This document shows positions 8,465 through 15,824 of a stretch of DNA of 64,000 bases, piece after piece (position 1 is the first letter of the stretch; each line of letters opens with the position of its first letter). Both the position numbers and the translations under genes were made by a program. The DNA lies in contig PNKZ01000003.1 in NCBI GenBank assembly GCA_013822735.1, positions 310,001 to 374,000 of the forward strand, in the 5' to 3' direction. Under the pieces are notes generated by a model. That model searched no databases. It had not been told where the DNA came from and saw nothing but the letters and a program-made list of their open reading frames with translations. This DNA is from Pirellula sp. Its GTDB lineage: Bacteria > Planctomycetota > Planctomycetia > Pirellulales > PNKZ01.

Positions 8465-9250
8465 CTAGCGGCGTCCCAACAGCGCATCCACCGCGGCGCC
8501 GATGTCCGGCTGCCGCATCAGGCTTTCACCGACGAGGATTGCTTCTACTCCGGCGGCTTCGAGCCGTTCGGCGTCGGCCCTGTTGCGAATGCCGCTTTCG
8601 CTGACGAACACGCACTCTTTCGGCACTTGCGCGTGCAGGCGAATCGAATGTTCCAGGTCGACTTCGAACGTGTGCAGGTTGCGATTATTCACGCCGATGA
8701 GCGTGGCGCCGGCTTCGAGCACGCGCGGCAAGTTCGTCGGCTCGTAAAGTTCGACGAGCGGCGTCATGCCGAGTTCGAGAATCAAATTGTGCAGGCTGCG
8801 CAGACCGCAATCGTCGAGACATTCGGCGATGAGCAGTACCGCGTCGGCACCGGCGGCTCGGGCCTCGTACACCTGATACGGATCGAGAATGAAATCCTTC
8901 CGCAAGATCGGCAGAGCCACCGCGGCGCGTACCGCTTTGAGATACTCCAAGCTCCCTTGAAAGTATTGCACGTCGGTGAGCACGCTCAGGCAGCTCGCGC
9001 CATGCTCGGCGTAAATCTTGGCGATTTGCACCGGATTGAAATCGGCGCGAATTACGCCCTTAGACGGGCTCGCCTTTTTTACCTCGGCGATCAAACGAAT
9101 CGGCGGCCCGGCCGAGAGTGCGGCGAAAAAATCGCGCGGCGCACTCGCGGCGGCGGCGGCGCGTTCGACTTCGGCCTGCGGCCGCGCAGCCTTCGCTTGC
9201 GCGATCTCTTCGCGCTTCGTCGCGGTAATCTTGTCGAGAATCGTCGGCAT
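8465..9250 (-). CDS. trpC: indole-3-glycerol phosphate synthase
   Basis: The 261-residue TIM-barrel enzyme closes the indole ring in tryptophan synthesis, converting CdRP to indole-3-glycerol phosphate. The signature IAEVKKASPSKG carries the catalytic lysine. PILRKDFILDPYQVYEAR, GADAVLLIAECL, LVELYE, IGVNNRNLHTFEVDLE, VFVSESGI and AILVGESLMR are the successive barrel strands, so the protein is complete and full length. The start lies 6 bases after the purH stop with no good ribosome site, so translation is likely coupled to purH. No other trp gene lies nearby. Confidence 0.96.
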   Translation of the reverse strand: MPTILDKITATKREEIAQAKAARPQAEVERAAAAASAPRDFFAALSAGPPIRLIAEVKKASPSKGVIRADFNPVQIAKIYAEHGASCLSVLTDVQYFQGSLEYLKAVRAAVALPILRKDFILDPYQVYEARAAGADAVLLIAECLDDCGLRSLHNLILELGMTPLVELYEPTNLPRVLEAGATLIGVNNRNLHTFEVDLEHSIRLHAQVPKECVFVSESGIRNRADAERLEAAGVEAILVGESLMRQPDIGAAVDALLGRR

Positions 9251-9256
9251 GATGGC

Positions 9257-10834
9257 TTAGTGCTTAAAGTGCCGACGGCCGGTGAAGATCATCGCCAGTC
9301 CGTGTTCGTTGCAGGCGGCAATCACGTCCGGATCGTTCTTCGAGCCGCCGGGCTGAATCACGGCCTTCACGCCGGCCTTCGCCAAAGCATGGATTGAGTC
9401 GGGGAAGGGAAAGAACGCATCAGACGCCACGACCGAGCCGACGACCCGATCGCCGGCCTTCTGCACGGCGATCTGCGTCGAGTCGACCCGGCTCATCTGG
9501 CCCGCCCCGGTGCCGAGCAGCATCGAGTCTTTGGCGATGACGATGGCGTTCGACTTCACGTGCCGCACGACGGCCCAACCGAACCGCAGGTCGGCAAGCT
9601 GGCCATCGGTCGGTTGCGCCGTGGTCACGATCTTCCATTCTGCTTCCGGGTCGGGCAGCGCGTCGGCCGCCTGCACGAGCATGCCGCCGGCAATGCGGCG
9701 ATACTCGGTCCAGGCCACGGGTTCGCCGAGAGCTCCGAGAGCCAGCAAACGCACGTTGGCTTTCCACTTCGGCTTGGTCGTGAGCAACGTCAACGCTTCA
9801 GCATCGAAGCTCGGCGCGGCGATGGCTTCGATGAAGAGGCCCGGCTCGCAGAGCACTTCGGCGGTCGCCGCATCAACGGCCCGATTCATGCCGATGATGC
9901 CGCCGAACGCGCTGAGCGGGTCGCCTGCCAGAGCCCGACGACAGGCATCCGCAAGCGAAGCGCCCGATGCCGCGCCGCACGGATTGTTGTGCTTGATCAC
10001 CGCGGCGCCGGCTTGTGGGAAGCCGCGCACGATCGCCATGGCGCTATCAAGATCGAGCAGGTTGTTGTAGGAGAGTTCTTTACCGTTGAGCTGCTTGGCC
10101 GTGACGAGCGTGCCCGACGGCGGAGATGGTTCCGAGTAGAGTGCCGCCGGCTGATGTGGGTTCTCCCCGTAGCGCAACGCTTCGACGCGCCGCAGCGGAA
10201 TGGTAATTGTCTCGGGGAAAGTTTCGGCTGCTGTAGCGTCACCGGCGGTCTTCGCAAAGTAGGCGGCGATCGCTTGGTCGTACACTCCGGTAAATGCGTA
10301 GGCGCGGCCCGCGCACTTGCGGCGGAGTTCGTAAGTCGTGGCGCCGGTCGCGTTGATTTGGTCGAGCACCTCGGCGTATTGGTCCGGCGCGGTGACGATT
10401 GTCGTGAAGGCGTGGTTCTTCGCCGAGCCGCGCACGAGCGACGGACCGCCGATATCGATGTTCTCGATCGCTTCCTCGTCGGTCACGCCCGGCTTCGCTA
10501 CCGTGGCGGCGAAGGGATACAGATTTACCACGACCAGTTCGAAGGTCAGGATGCCGTGATCGGCGAGCGACTTCATGTCGTGGGGGTTGTCGTGTCGGCA
10601 AAGGATGCCGCCGTGAATCTTCGGATGCAGCGTCTTCACGCGGCCGTCCATCATTTCGGGAAAGCCGGTGTAGTCGGCGACATCGCGCACGGCGAGGCCG
10701 AGGCCTTCGATAAATTTGCGCGTGCCGCCGGTGCTGAAGAGCTCGATGCCGCGCGCCGCGAGTCCGCGGGCAAACACGTCGAGGCCTGATTTGTCACTCA
10801 CGCTGATCAATGCCCGACGAATCGGAGGATTCAT
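9257..10834 (-). CDS. purH: bifunctional AICAR formyltransferase/IMP cyclohydrolase
   Basis: PurH performs the last two steps of IMP synthesis. The ATG at 10834 gives 525 residues, the usual family length; the frame stays open upstream but without homologous sequence. The N-terminal MGS-like cyclohydrolase domain begins RRALISVSDKSGL and contains STGGTRKFIEG and TGFPEMMDGRVKTLHP. The C-terminal formyltransferase domain has RYGENPHQPAALY, QLNGKELSYNNLLD, VIKHNNPCGAA, SNAIVIAKDSMLLGTGAGQM and DAFFPFPDSI. The protein is cytosolic. trpC follows after 6 bases, forming a purine-tryptophan gene pair. Confidence 0.96.
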   Translation of the reverse strand: MNPPIRRALISVSDKSGLDVFARGLAARGIELFSTGGTRKFIEGLGLAVRDVADYTGFPEMMDGRVKTLHPKIHGGILCRHDNPHDMKSLADHGILTFELVVVNLYPFAATVAKPGVTDEEAIENIDIGGPSLVRGSAKNHAFTTIVTAPDQYAEVLDQINATGATTYELRRKCAGRAYAFTGVYDQAIAAYFAKTAGDATAAETFPETITIPLRRVEALRYGENPHQPAALYSEPSPPSGTLVTAKQLNGKELSYNNLLDLDSAMAIVRGFPQAGAAVIKHNNPCGAASGASLADACRRALAGDPLSAFGGIIGMNRAVDAATAEVLCEPGLFIEAIAAPSFDAEALTLLTTKPKWKANVRLLALGALGEPVAWTEYRRIAGGMLVQAADALPDPEAEWKIVTTAQPTDGQLADLRFGWAVVRHVKSNAIVIAKDSMLLGTGAGQMSRVDSTQIAVQKAGDRVVGSVVASDAFFPFPDSIHALAKAGVKAVIQPGGSKNDPDVIAACNEHGLAMIFTGRRHFKH

Positions 10835-11067
10835 GGCCACCCTAAACATCCTTCCTAAAAGCTCTTCCAGAAACGCGACGGGTTTGCGAATCGAGTGCCT
10901 GAGCGGCGTACGCATATCGCAAAACTTATTTATATCAAACGAGGTCCGAGGGCGGAGGGGGGCGTCGCGCAGCGCCGGCCCCTGGCATTTGGGCCGTCGC
11001 GAGACTTTAATAGGGGCCTGCCCGGCAACCTCGCCCCCCGATCATTCCAGCCCGTGAGGCATTTTTT

Positions 11068-12108
11068 ATGTTGCGTCGCTTACTCGTCGTCGGTTTTTCG
11101 TTAGCGCTCTGCGTGTCGTCTGCGGCTGCAGCTTTGATGCTGTGGCGCGGGACCGGCACGGATATGACCGTCGCCGCCAATGCGTTTCTCGCAACGCTCG
11201 ACGAAAAGCAACGGGCCACGGCCGTGCTGCCGTACGACGATGCCGGACGCGTGAAGTGGCACTTCATTCCGCTGGCCGAGCGGAAGGGTCTGCAGATCAA
11301 GCACATGAACGACGAGCAACGCCAAGCGGCGCTGCGATTGTTGAAGTCGTGCTTAAGCGAAGCCGGCTACAAGAAGGCCTCGACGATCATGAGCTTGGAA
11401 GCGATCTTGCGCGAATTGGAAAAGACGCGCACCAACGGACCGATCCGTGACCCGGAACGTTACTACTGGACCGTGTTCGGTAAGCCGGCCAATGAAGGAA
11501 CGTGGGGCCTGAGCGTCGAAGGGCACCATATGTCGCTCAACTTCGTCGTGGCCGACGGCACCATGGCGTCGTTCACGCCGCACATGTTCGGCGCCAATCC
11601 GGCGACCGTGCATGAGCACATCAACGGCGGCCCCGAAAAGGGAACGCGCATTTTGCACGGCGAAGAAGACTTGGCCTTTGCCCTGTTGGCGAGCTTGGAT
11701 TCCGACCAACGGAAGACGGCCGTGATCGCCGCCGAAGCGCCGAAAGACGTGCGCGGCGCCGGCGAACCGCAACCGCCGCAAAGCTCGCCGGAAGGAATCG
11801 CCGGTAAAGATCTGAAGCCGGAACAACTCACGACGCTCCGGGCCCTGCTCGCTTCATATTTGAACAACTTGCCGGCCGATGTGGCGGCGGTGCACACGAA
11901 AGCCATCGAAGAAGCCGGCATCGAGAAGGTTTACTTCGCTTGGGCCGGAGCCGACAAGCCGGGCATCGGGCACTACTACCGCGTACAAGGGACGACGTTC
12001 CTGGTCGAGTTCTGCAACGTACAACCGGACGCGGCAGGCAACGTCGCCAACCATATTCACGCCGTATGGCGCGATCTGGAAGGGGACTTCCACCTGAAGG
12101 CAAAGTAG
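11068..12108 (+). CDS. secreted DUF3500 family protein
   Basis: The protein has 346 residues with a clear Sec signal peptide (LLVVGFSLALCVSSAAA). A GAGG motif sits about ten bases before the ATG. The body matches DUF3500: ATLDEKQRATAVLPYDD, the conserved WGLSVEGHHMSLNFVV block, RILHGEEDLAFALLASLD, and a final block IGHYYRVQGTTFLVEFCN followed by NHIHAVWRD. The family is common in planctomycetes and other environmental bacteria; its biochemical function is not known. It is divergent from purH, with about 230 bases between the starts. Confidence 0.85.
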   Translation: MLRRLLVVGFSLALCVSSAAAALMLWRGTGTDMTVAANAFLATLDEKQRATAVLPYDDAGRVKWHFIPLAERKGLQIKHMNDEQRQAALRLLKSCLSEAGYKKASTIMSLEAILRELEKTRTNGPIRDPERYYWTVFGKPANEGTWGLSVEGHHMSLNFVVADGTMASFTPHMFGANPATVHEHINGGPEKGTRILHGEEDLAFALLASLDSDQRKTAVIAAEAPKDVRGAGEPQPPQSSPEGIAGKDLKPEQLTTLRALLASYLNNLPADVAAVHTKAIEEAGIEKVYFAWAGADKPGIGHYYRVQGTTFLVEFCNVQPDAAGNVANHIHAVWRDLEGDFHLKAK

Positions 12109-12208
12109 TGCGAACGTGGCGAGGGACGGGTGGTGAGTGGCGAGTGTGGCAGGCACGTCGGCCTTACGGCTCGACGCTCGCCTCAGGCGTTTAGTTTTCT
12201 GTTCGAGC

Positions 12209-12232
12209 AACTAGCTACCGGCTACTAGCTAC
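12209..12232. repeat. short CTAGCTAC tandem motif before the EVE gene
   Basis: CTAGCTAC occurs at 12211 and again at 12225, separated by CGGCTA, ending two bases before the ATG of the EVE gene. It occupies the place where a ribosome site would be expected; no Shine-Dalgarno-like sequence is visible there. Confidence 0.4.
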
Positions 12233-12233
12233 T

Positions 12234-12767
12234 ATGTCGAAATATTGGTTGCTTAAGAGCGAGCCGGACTGCTTTTCGATTCAGGACTTAGCGGCCGCGC
12301 CGAAACAGACGACCTTCTGGGACGGAGTGCGCAACTATCAGGCCCGCAATTTTATGCGGGATGAAATGCAGCCGGGGGACGGAGTGTTGTACTATCACTC
12401 CAGCGCGGAGCCGCCGGCCGTCGTCGGTACGGCGGTCATTGCGAAGGCCGGCTATCCCGACCACACGGCTCAGGATCCGAAGGGGGATCATTACGATCCG
12501 AAACATACGGCGCTGAGCCCCATTTGGTACATGGTCGACGTCCGGCTCGGCGAAATCTTTCCGCGCGAGCTGGCGTTGGAAGAGCTGCGCGGGGTGGCGG
12601 CGCTCAAGGATATGGAGCTGCTCAAACGCGGCAGCCGGCTCTCCGTGCAGCCGGTGCGGAAGAGCGAATACGAGGCGATTTTGAAACTGGCGAAAGCGCC
12701 CGCGCCGCCGACGGTATCGAAGCCTGCCGCGAAAAAGTCGCCTGCGAAGAAGGCAAAGTCGAAGTAG
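12234..12767 (+). CDS. EVE domain protein with Lys/Ala/Pro tail
   Basis: The first 150 or so residues are an EVE domain (PUA-like fold): KYWLLKSEPDCFSIQDL, FWDGVRNYQARNFMRD, GDGVLYYHSS and VGTAVIAKAGYPD, then YDPKH and WYMVDV. EVE domains bind modified bases in DNA or RNA and often act as readers in restriction or RNA modification. The last 27 or so residues are a Lys, Ala and Pro-rich tail that could give general nucleic-acid affinity. bioF begins 16 bases downstream, so the two are probably co-transcribed, although no functional link is obvious. Confidence 0.9.
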   Translation: MSKYWLLKSEPDCFSIQDLAAAPKQTTFWDGVRNYQARNFMRDEMQPGDGVLYYHSSAEPPAVVGTAVIAKAGYPDHTAQDPKGDHYDPKHTALSPIWYMVDVRLGEIFPRELALEELRGVAALKDMELLKRGSRLSVQPVRKSEYEAILKLAKAPAPPTVSKPAAKKSPAKKAKSK

Positions 12768-12783
12768 TACGATAGGCGGTCTT

Positions 12784-13947
12784 ATGTCCGGCGAGCGGCT
12801 AGCTTGGATCGACGACGAGCTGGCGCGACTTGCCGCGGCCGATCTCGATCGCCATTTGCAGACGCACGACGGCCCACAAGGGGCGACGCTCGCCTACCGT
12901 GGACGGGCGTTCGTCAACTTCGGCTCGAACGATTACCTCGGCCTGGCCGCCGATCCGCGCTTGGCCGCGGCGGCCCAAGCGGCGGCGGCCGGCGAAGGCT
13001 GGGGCAGCGGTTCTAGCGCCTTGGTCGTGGGCCATGGGGCGGCGCATGCGAGTCTGGAACGGGCCCTCGCCGAGTTTGAAGAAGCGGAAGCGGCGCTGTT
13101 GTTCTCGACCGGCTACGCCGCGAACCTGGGCACCATTGCGGCGTTGGTGGGGCGCGGCGACGTCGTTTTCAGCGACGAGCTCAATCATGCGAGCATCGTC
13201 GACGGTTGCCGACTCTCGCGGGCCGAAGTCCGTATCTATCCGCATGGCGACGTCGGCACGCTCGCCGCGGAACTGCGCGACGCATATGCCTTTCGTCGCC
13301 GGCTGATCGTGACCGACGGCATCTTTAGCATGGATGGCGATGTTGCGCCGCTGGCCGATCTCGCGGAACTCGCCGAGCGTCACGCGTGCATGCTCATGGT
13401 CGACGAAGCGCATGCGACCGGCGTGCTCGGTGCGCGCGGTCGCGGAGCGTGCGAAGCGGCCGGCGTCGAAGATCGCGTCGACGTGCGCGTCGGCACGTTG
13501 AGTAAAGCGCTCGGCGGCATCGGGGGCTTCGTCGCGGGCCGGCGGAGCTTGATCGATTGGCTTGTAAATCGGGCTCGACCGTATGTGTTTTCCACGGCAT
13601 TGCCTCCTGCGGCGGCTGCAGCGGCCGAGGCGGCGCTGCAGATTGTGCGCACCGAGCCGGAGCGGCGTACGACGTTGTTCGACCAAGCAACGATGCTCCG
13701 GCGCGAGTTGGCCTCGGCCGGCTGGGACGTTGGGCCTTCGACGAGCCAGATCATTCCCCTGGTGGTCGGCGCAGCGGCCGAGACGATGCGTTTGGCCGCG
13801 GCGTTGCGCGAGCGCGGGTTTCTCGTGCCGCCGATTCGTCCTCCTTCCGTGCCGGAAGGGGCCGCGCGACTGCGATTGAGCCTCGCCTATGGGCACACGC
13901 CGGCGATGTTGACGGAATTGCTCGCCGCACTCAAAGAATTGCGGTAG
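12784..13947 (+). CDS. bioF: 8-amino-7-oxononanoate synthase-like PLP enzyme
   Basis: The 387-residue protein belongs to the alpha-oxoamine synthase family of fold-type I PLP enzymes. Landmarks are FGSNDYLGLAADPRL, GSGSSALVVGHGAAHASLE, the cofactor-stacking DELNHASIVDG, VTDGIFSMDGDVAPL, LMVDEAHATGVLG, and the PLP lysine Lys241 in TLSKALGGIGGFVAG. In BioF the reaction joins pimeloyl-ACP or pimeloyl-CoA with alanine in biotin synthesis. The family also contains 2-amino-3-ketobutyrate CoA ligase and serine palmitoyltransferase. Length and motifs favour BioF, but no other bio gene is nearby, so the exact substrate is not proven. Confidence 0.85.
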   Translation: MSGERLAWIDDELARLAAADLDRHLQTHDGPQGATLAYRGRAFVNFGSNDYLGLAADPRLAAAAQAAAAGEGWGSGSSALVVGHGAAHASLERALAEFEEAEAALLFSTGYAANLGTIAALVGRGDVVFSDELNHASIVDGCRLSRAEVRIYPHGDVGTLAAELRDAYAFRRRLIVTDGIFSMDGDVAPLADLAELAERHACMLMVDEAHATGVLGARGRGACEAAGVEDRVDVRVGTLSKALGGIGGFVAGRRSLIDWLVNRARPYVFSTALPPAAAAAAEAALQIVRTEPERRTTLFDQATMLRRELASAGWDVGPSTSQIIPLVVGAAAETMRLAAALRERGFLVPPIRPPSVPEGAARLRLSLAYGHTPAMLTELLAALKELR

Positions 13948-14022
13948 GTTGCGCGTCGTAACCGCGGGCCAGCGGTTTGCCGCGCCCATCGCCTTCCCCG
14001 CAAATTCTTGGGAGATTCATCC

Positions 14023-15477
14023 ATGACCGCTTCTCTGTTCACGCGCGCCCGATGGATGCGCGTCCTGGGCGCAGCGCTATTCGCCGCCGCGACCAGTGCG
14101 TCGCTCGCGCACGCCGCCGCGCCGACGAAGCCGAATATTATCGTGATCGTCGGCGACGATATGGGCTATCACGATATCGGCGTGCACGGCGCCACCGACG
14201 TGCCGACGCCGCACATCGATTCGCTGGCGAAAAACGGCGTGCGCTGCACCAACGGCTACGTGAGCGGGCCGTATTGCAGCCCGACGCGTGCCGGCCTGCT
14301 GACCGGTCGCTACCAAACGCGGTTTGGCCACGAGTTCAATCCGGGTCCTCCCGGTATGCTTGAGAACGATGCGAAAGGGCTCGACCTCAAACAAGTCACC
14401 CTGGCCGATCGTTTGAAGAAAGCAGGTTACGCCACCGGCATGGTGGGCAAATGGCATCTCGGCGCGACGCCGGAATTGCATCCGATGAAGCGCGGCTTCG
14501 ACGAATACTTCGGCTTCCTCGGCGGCGCGTTCACGTACTTTCCCGATAAAGCCGTGGGACGCGGCGACACCGTTTATCGCGGCACGGAGCCTGCCAACGA
14601 AAAGGAATATCTGACGGAAGCGTTCGCGCGCGAAGCGGTGAGCTTTGTCGGGCGGCACGAGAAGGAGCCGTTCTTCTTGTATCTCACCTTCAACGCCGTA
14701 CACACGCCGATGGAGGCGACGGATAAATATCTCGAGCGCTTCGCGAGCATCAGCGATCCGAAGCGGAAAACCTATTGCGCGATGATGTCGGCGATGGACG
14801 ACGCGATCGGCGCGGTGCTCGGCAAACTGCGTACGGCCGGCATCGAAGAGAATACGCTGGTGTTCTTCATCAGCGACAACGGCGGGCCACAAGCGTCGAA
14901 CGGCAGCAACAACACGCCTCTGCACGGCGACAAATCGACGACTTGGGAGGGGGGCGTGCGCGTGCCGTTCCTCGTCCAATGGAAGAGCAAGCTGCCGCAA
15001 GGGCAAACATACGACAAGCCGGTGATTCAGATCGATATCCTGCCGACGGCGCTGGCCGCCGCCGGAAGCCCGATTTCGTCGGGTGAAGGGCTCGACGGGG
15101 TCGACCTGCTGCCTTACCTAAGCGGCGAGAACAAAGAGGCGCCGCACGAAGCGCTCTATTGGCGCTTCGGGCCGCAGATGGCGATTCGCCACGGCGATTG
15201 GAAGCTCGTGCGAGCCCGCGAGGGAGCTCAAGCCGGCCGACGCAGCGATGTACCCGCGATGGGTCTCTACAACTTGGCCGCCGATATCGGCGAGAAGAAT
15301 AATCTCGCGGAACAGAATCCGGAGAAGGTGAAGGAGTTGCAGGCCGCCTGGGATGCTTGGGACAAGGGAAACATCGCGGCGACGTGGACCCGCGAAGAAT
15401 TGCCGCGTAAGCCGGGGGCCGGCAAACGGCCGGGGGCCGCAAAGAAGGCGGCCGCAGCGAAGGCCTCCGCGAACTGA
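14023..15477 (+). CDS. secreted arylsulfatase (type I sulfatase)
   Basis: GGGAG eight bases upstream supports the ATG at 14023. The 484-residue product begins with a Sec signal peptide ending near SLAHA. Metal-binding Asp residues lie in IVIVGDDMGYHDIG. The sulfatase signature is CSPTRAGLLTGR, where Cys85 would be oxidised to formylglycine by an FGE. GMVGKWHLG and FFISDNGGPQ supply the other active-site residues. The C-terminal tail is rich in Ala, Gly and Lys. Planctomycetes use many such enzymes on sulfated polysaccharides. The exact substrate cannot be read from the sequence. The gene appears monocistronic. Confidence 0.94.
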   Translation: MTASLFTRARWMRVLGAALFAAATSASLAHAAAPTKPNIIVIVGDDMGYHDIGVHGATDVPTPHIDSLAKNGVRCTNGYVSGPYCSPTRAGLLTGRYQTRFGHEFNPGPPGMLENDAKGLDLKQVTLADRLKKAGYATGMVGKWHLGATPELHPMKRGFDEYFGFLGGAFTYFPDKAVGRGDTVYRGTEPANEKEYLTEAFAREAVSFVGRHEKEPFFLYLTFNAVHTPMEATDKYLERFASISDPKRKTYCAMMSAMDDAIGAVLGKLRTAGIEENTLVFFISDNGGPQASNGSNNTPLHGDKSTTWEGGVRVPFLVQWKSKLPQGQTYDKPVIQIDILPTALAAAGSPISSGEGLDGVDLLPYLSGENKEAPHEALYWRFGPQMAIRHGDWKLVRAREGAQAGRRSDVPAMGLYNLAADIGEKNNLAEQNPEKVKELQAAWDAWDKGNIAATWTREELPRKPGAGKRPGAAKKAAAAKASAN

Positions 15478-15487
15478 GATCGGGCGA

Positions 15488-15559
15488 GGTGCCTGGGGCT
15501 GAGCCTGCGGCGAAGCCCCAGACGTACTGGGGCATCACTCGTTCTGCCCCAGCCACCCG
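15488..15559. repeat. palindromic dispersed repeat, GGTG(G/C)CTGG...CACCC family, copy 2
   Basis: This is the second copy of the element at 5932-5999. It shows GGTGCCTGGGGC against GCCCCAGCCACCC on the outside and GAAGCCCCAG against CTGGGGC on the inside. It sits just after the sulfatase stop, as copy 1 sits just after the isomerase stop. Confidence 0.78.
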
Positions 15560-15593
15560 GCACGAATCGCACCGGCTGACACGTTCGCGCAAA

Positions 15594-15650
15594 GCAAAGC
15601 CCCGCGGTCGCACGATGTTCTTCACATCGCGCGATTCGCGGGGCCTTTGC
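15594..15650. terminator. long bidirectional stem-loop between convergent genes
   Basis: GCAAAGCCCCGCG and CGCGGGGCCTTTGC pair, continued by TCGCACGATG against CATCGCGCGA around a TTCTTCA loop. A weak T-rich stretch follows on the plus strand. It lies between the convergent sulfatase and His-rich genes and could end both transcripts. Confidence 0.7.
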
Positions 15651-15674
15651 GTTTCTTATAAGCAGCGAGAGCGC

Positions 15675-15824
15675 TTACTTCTTGATCGCACGCGCCAAAC
15701 CTTCGACGGCCTCGATCAGGCGATCGAGCTTCCGCGAAACTTCGGCGAGCTGGTCCGGTCCGCCGGCGCGCGGGCCTTCAGGACCGCCCGGGCGATGTCC
15801 TTCGGGGCCGACGCTGTTGTGCCG
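15675..15824 (-). other. out-of-frame C-terminal helix of the His-rich protein
   Basis: Read in the frame that stops at 15675, this stretch encodes HNSVGPEGHRPGGPEGPR, a glycine linker, then DQLAEVSRKLDRLIEAVEGL and a short basic end. That is a well-formed amphipathic coiled-coil C-terminus, quite unlike the Ala/Ser/Arg-rich ending obtained in the main frame. It is best read as the true end of the His-rich protein, displaced by a one-base difference near 15820. No start codon precedes it, so it is not an independent gene. Confidence 0.65.
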
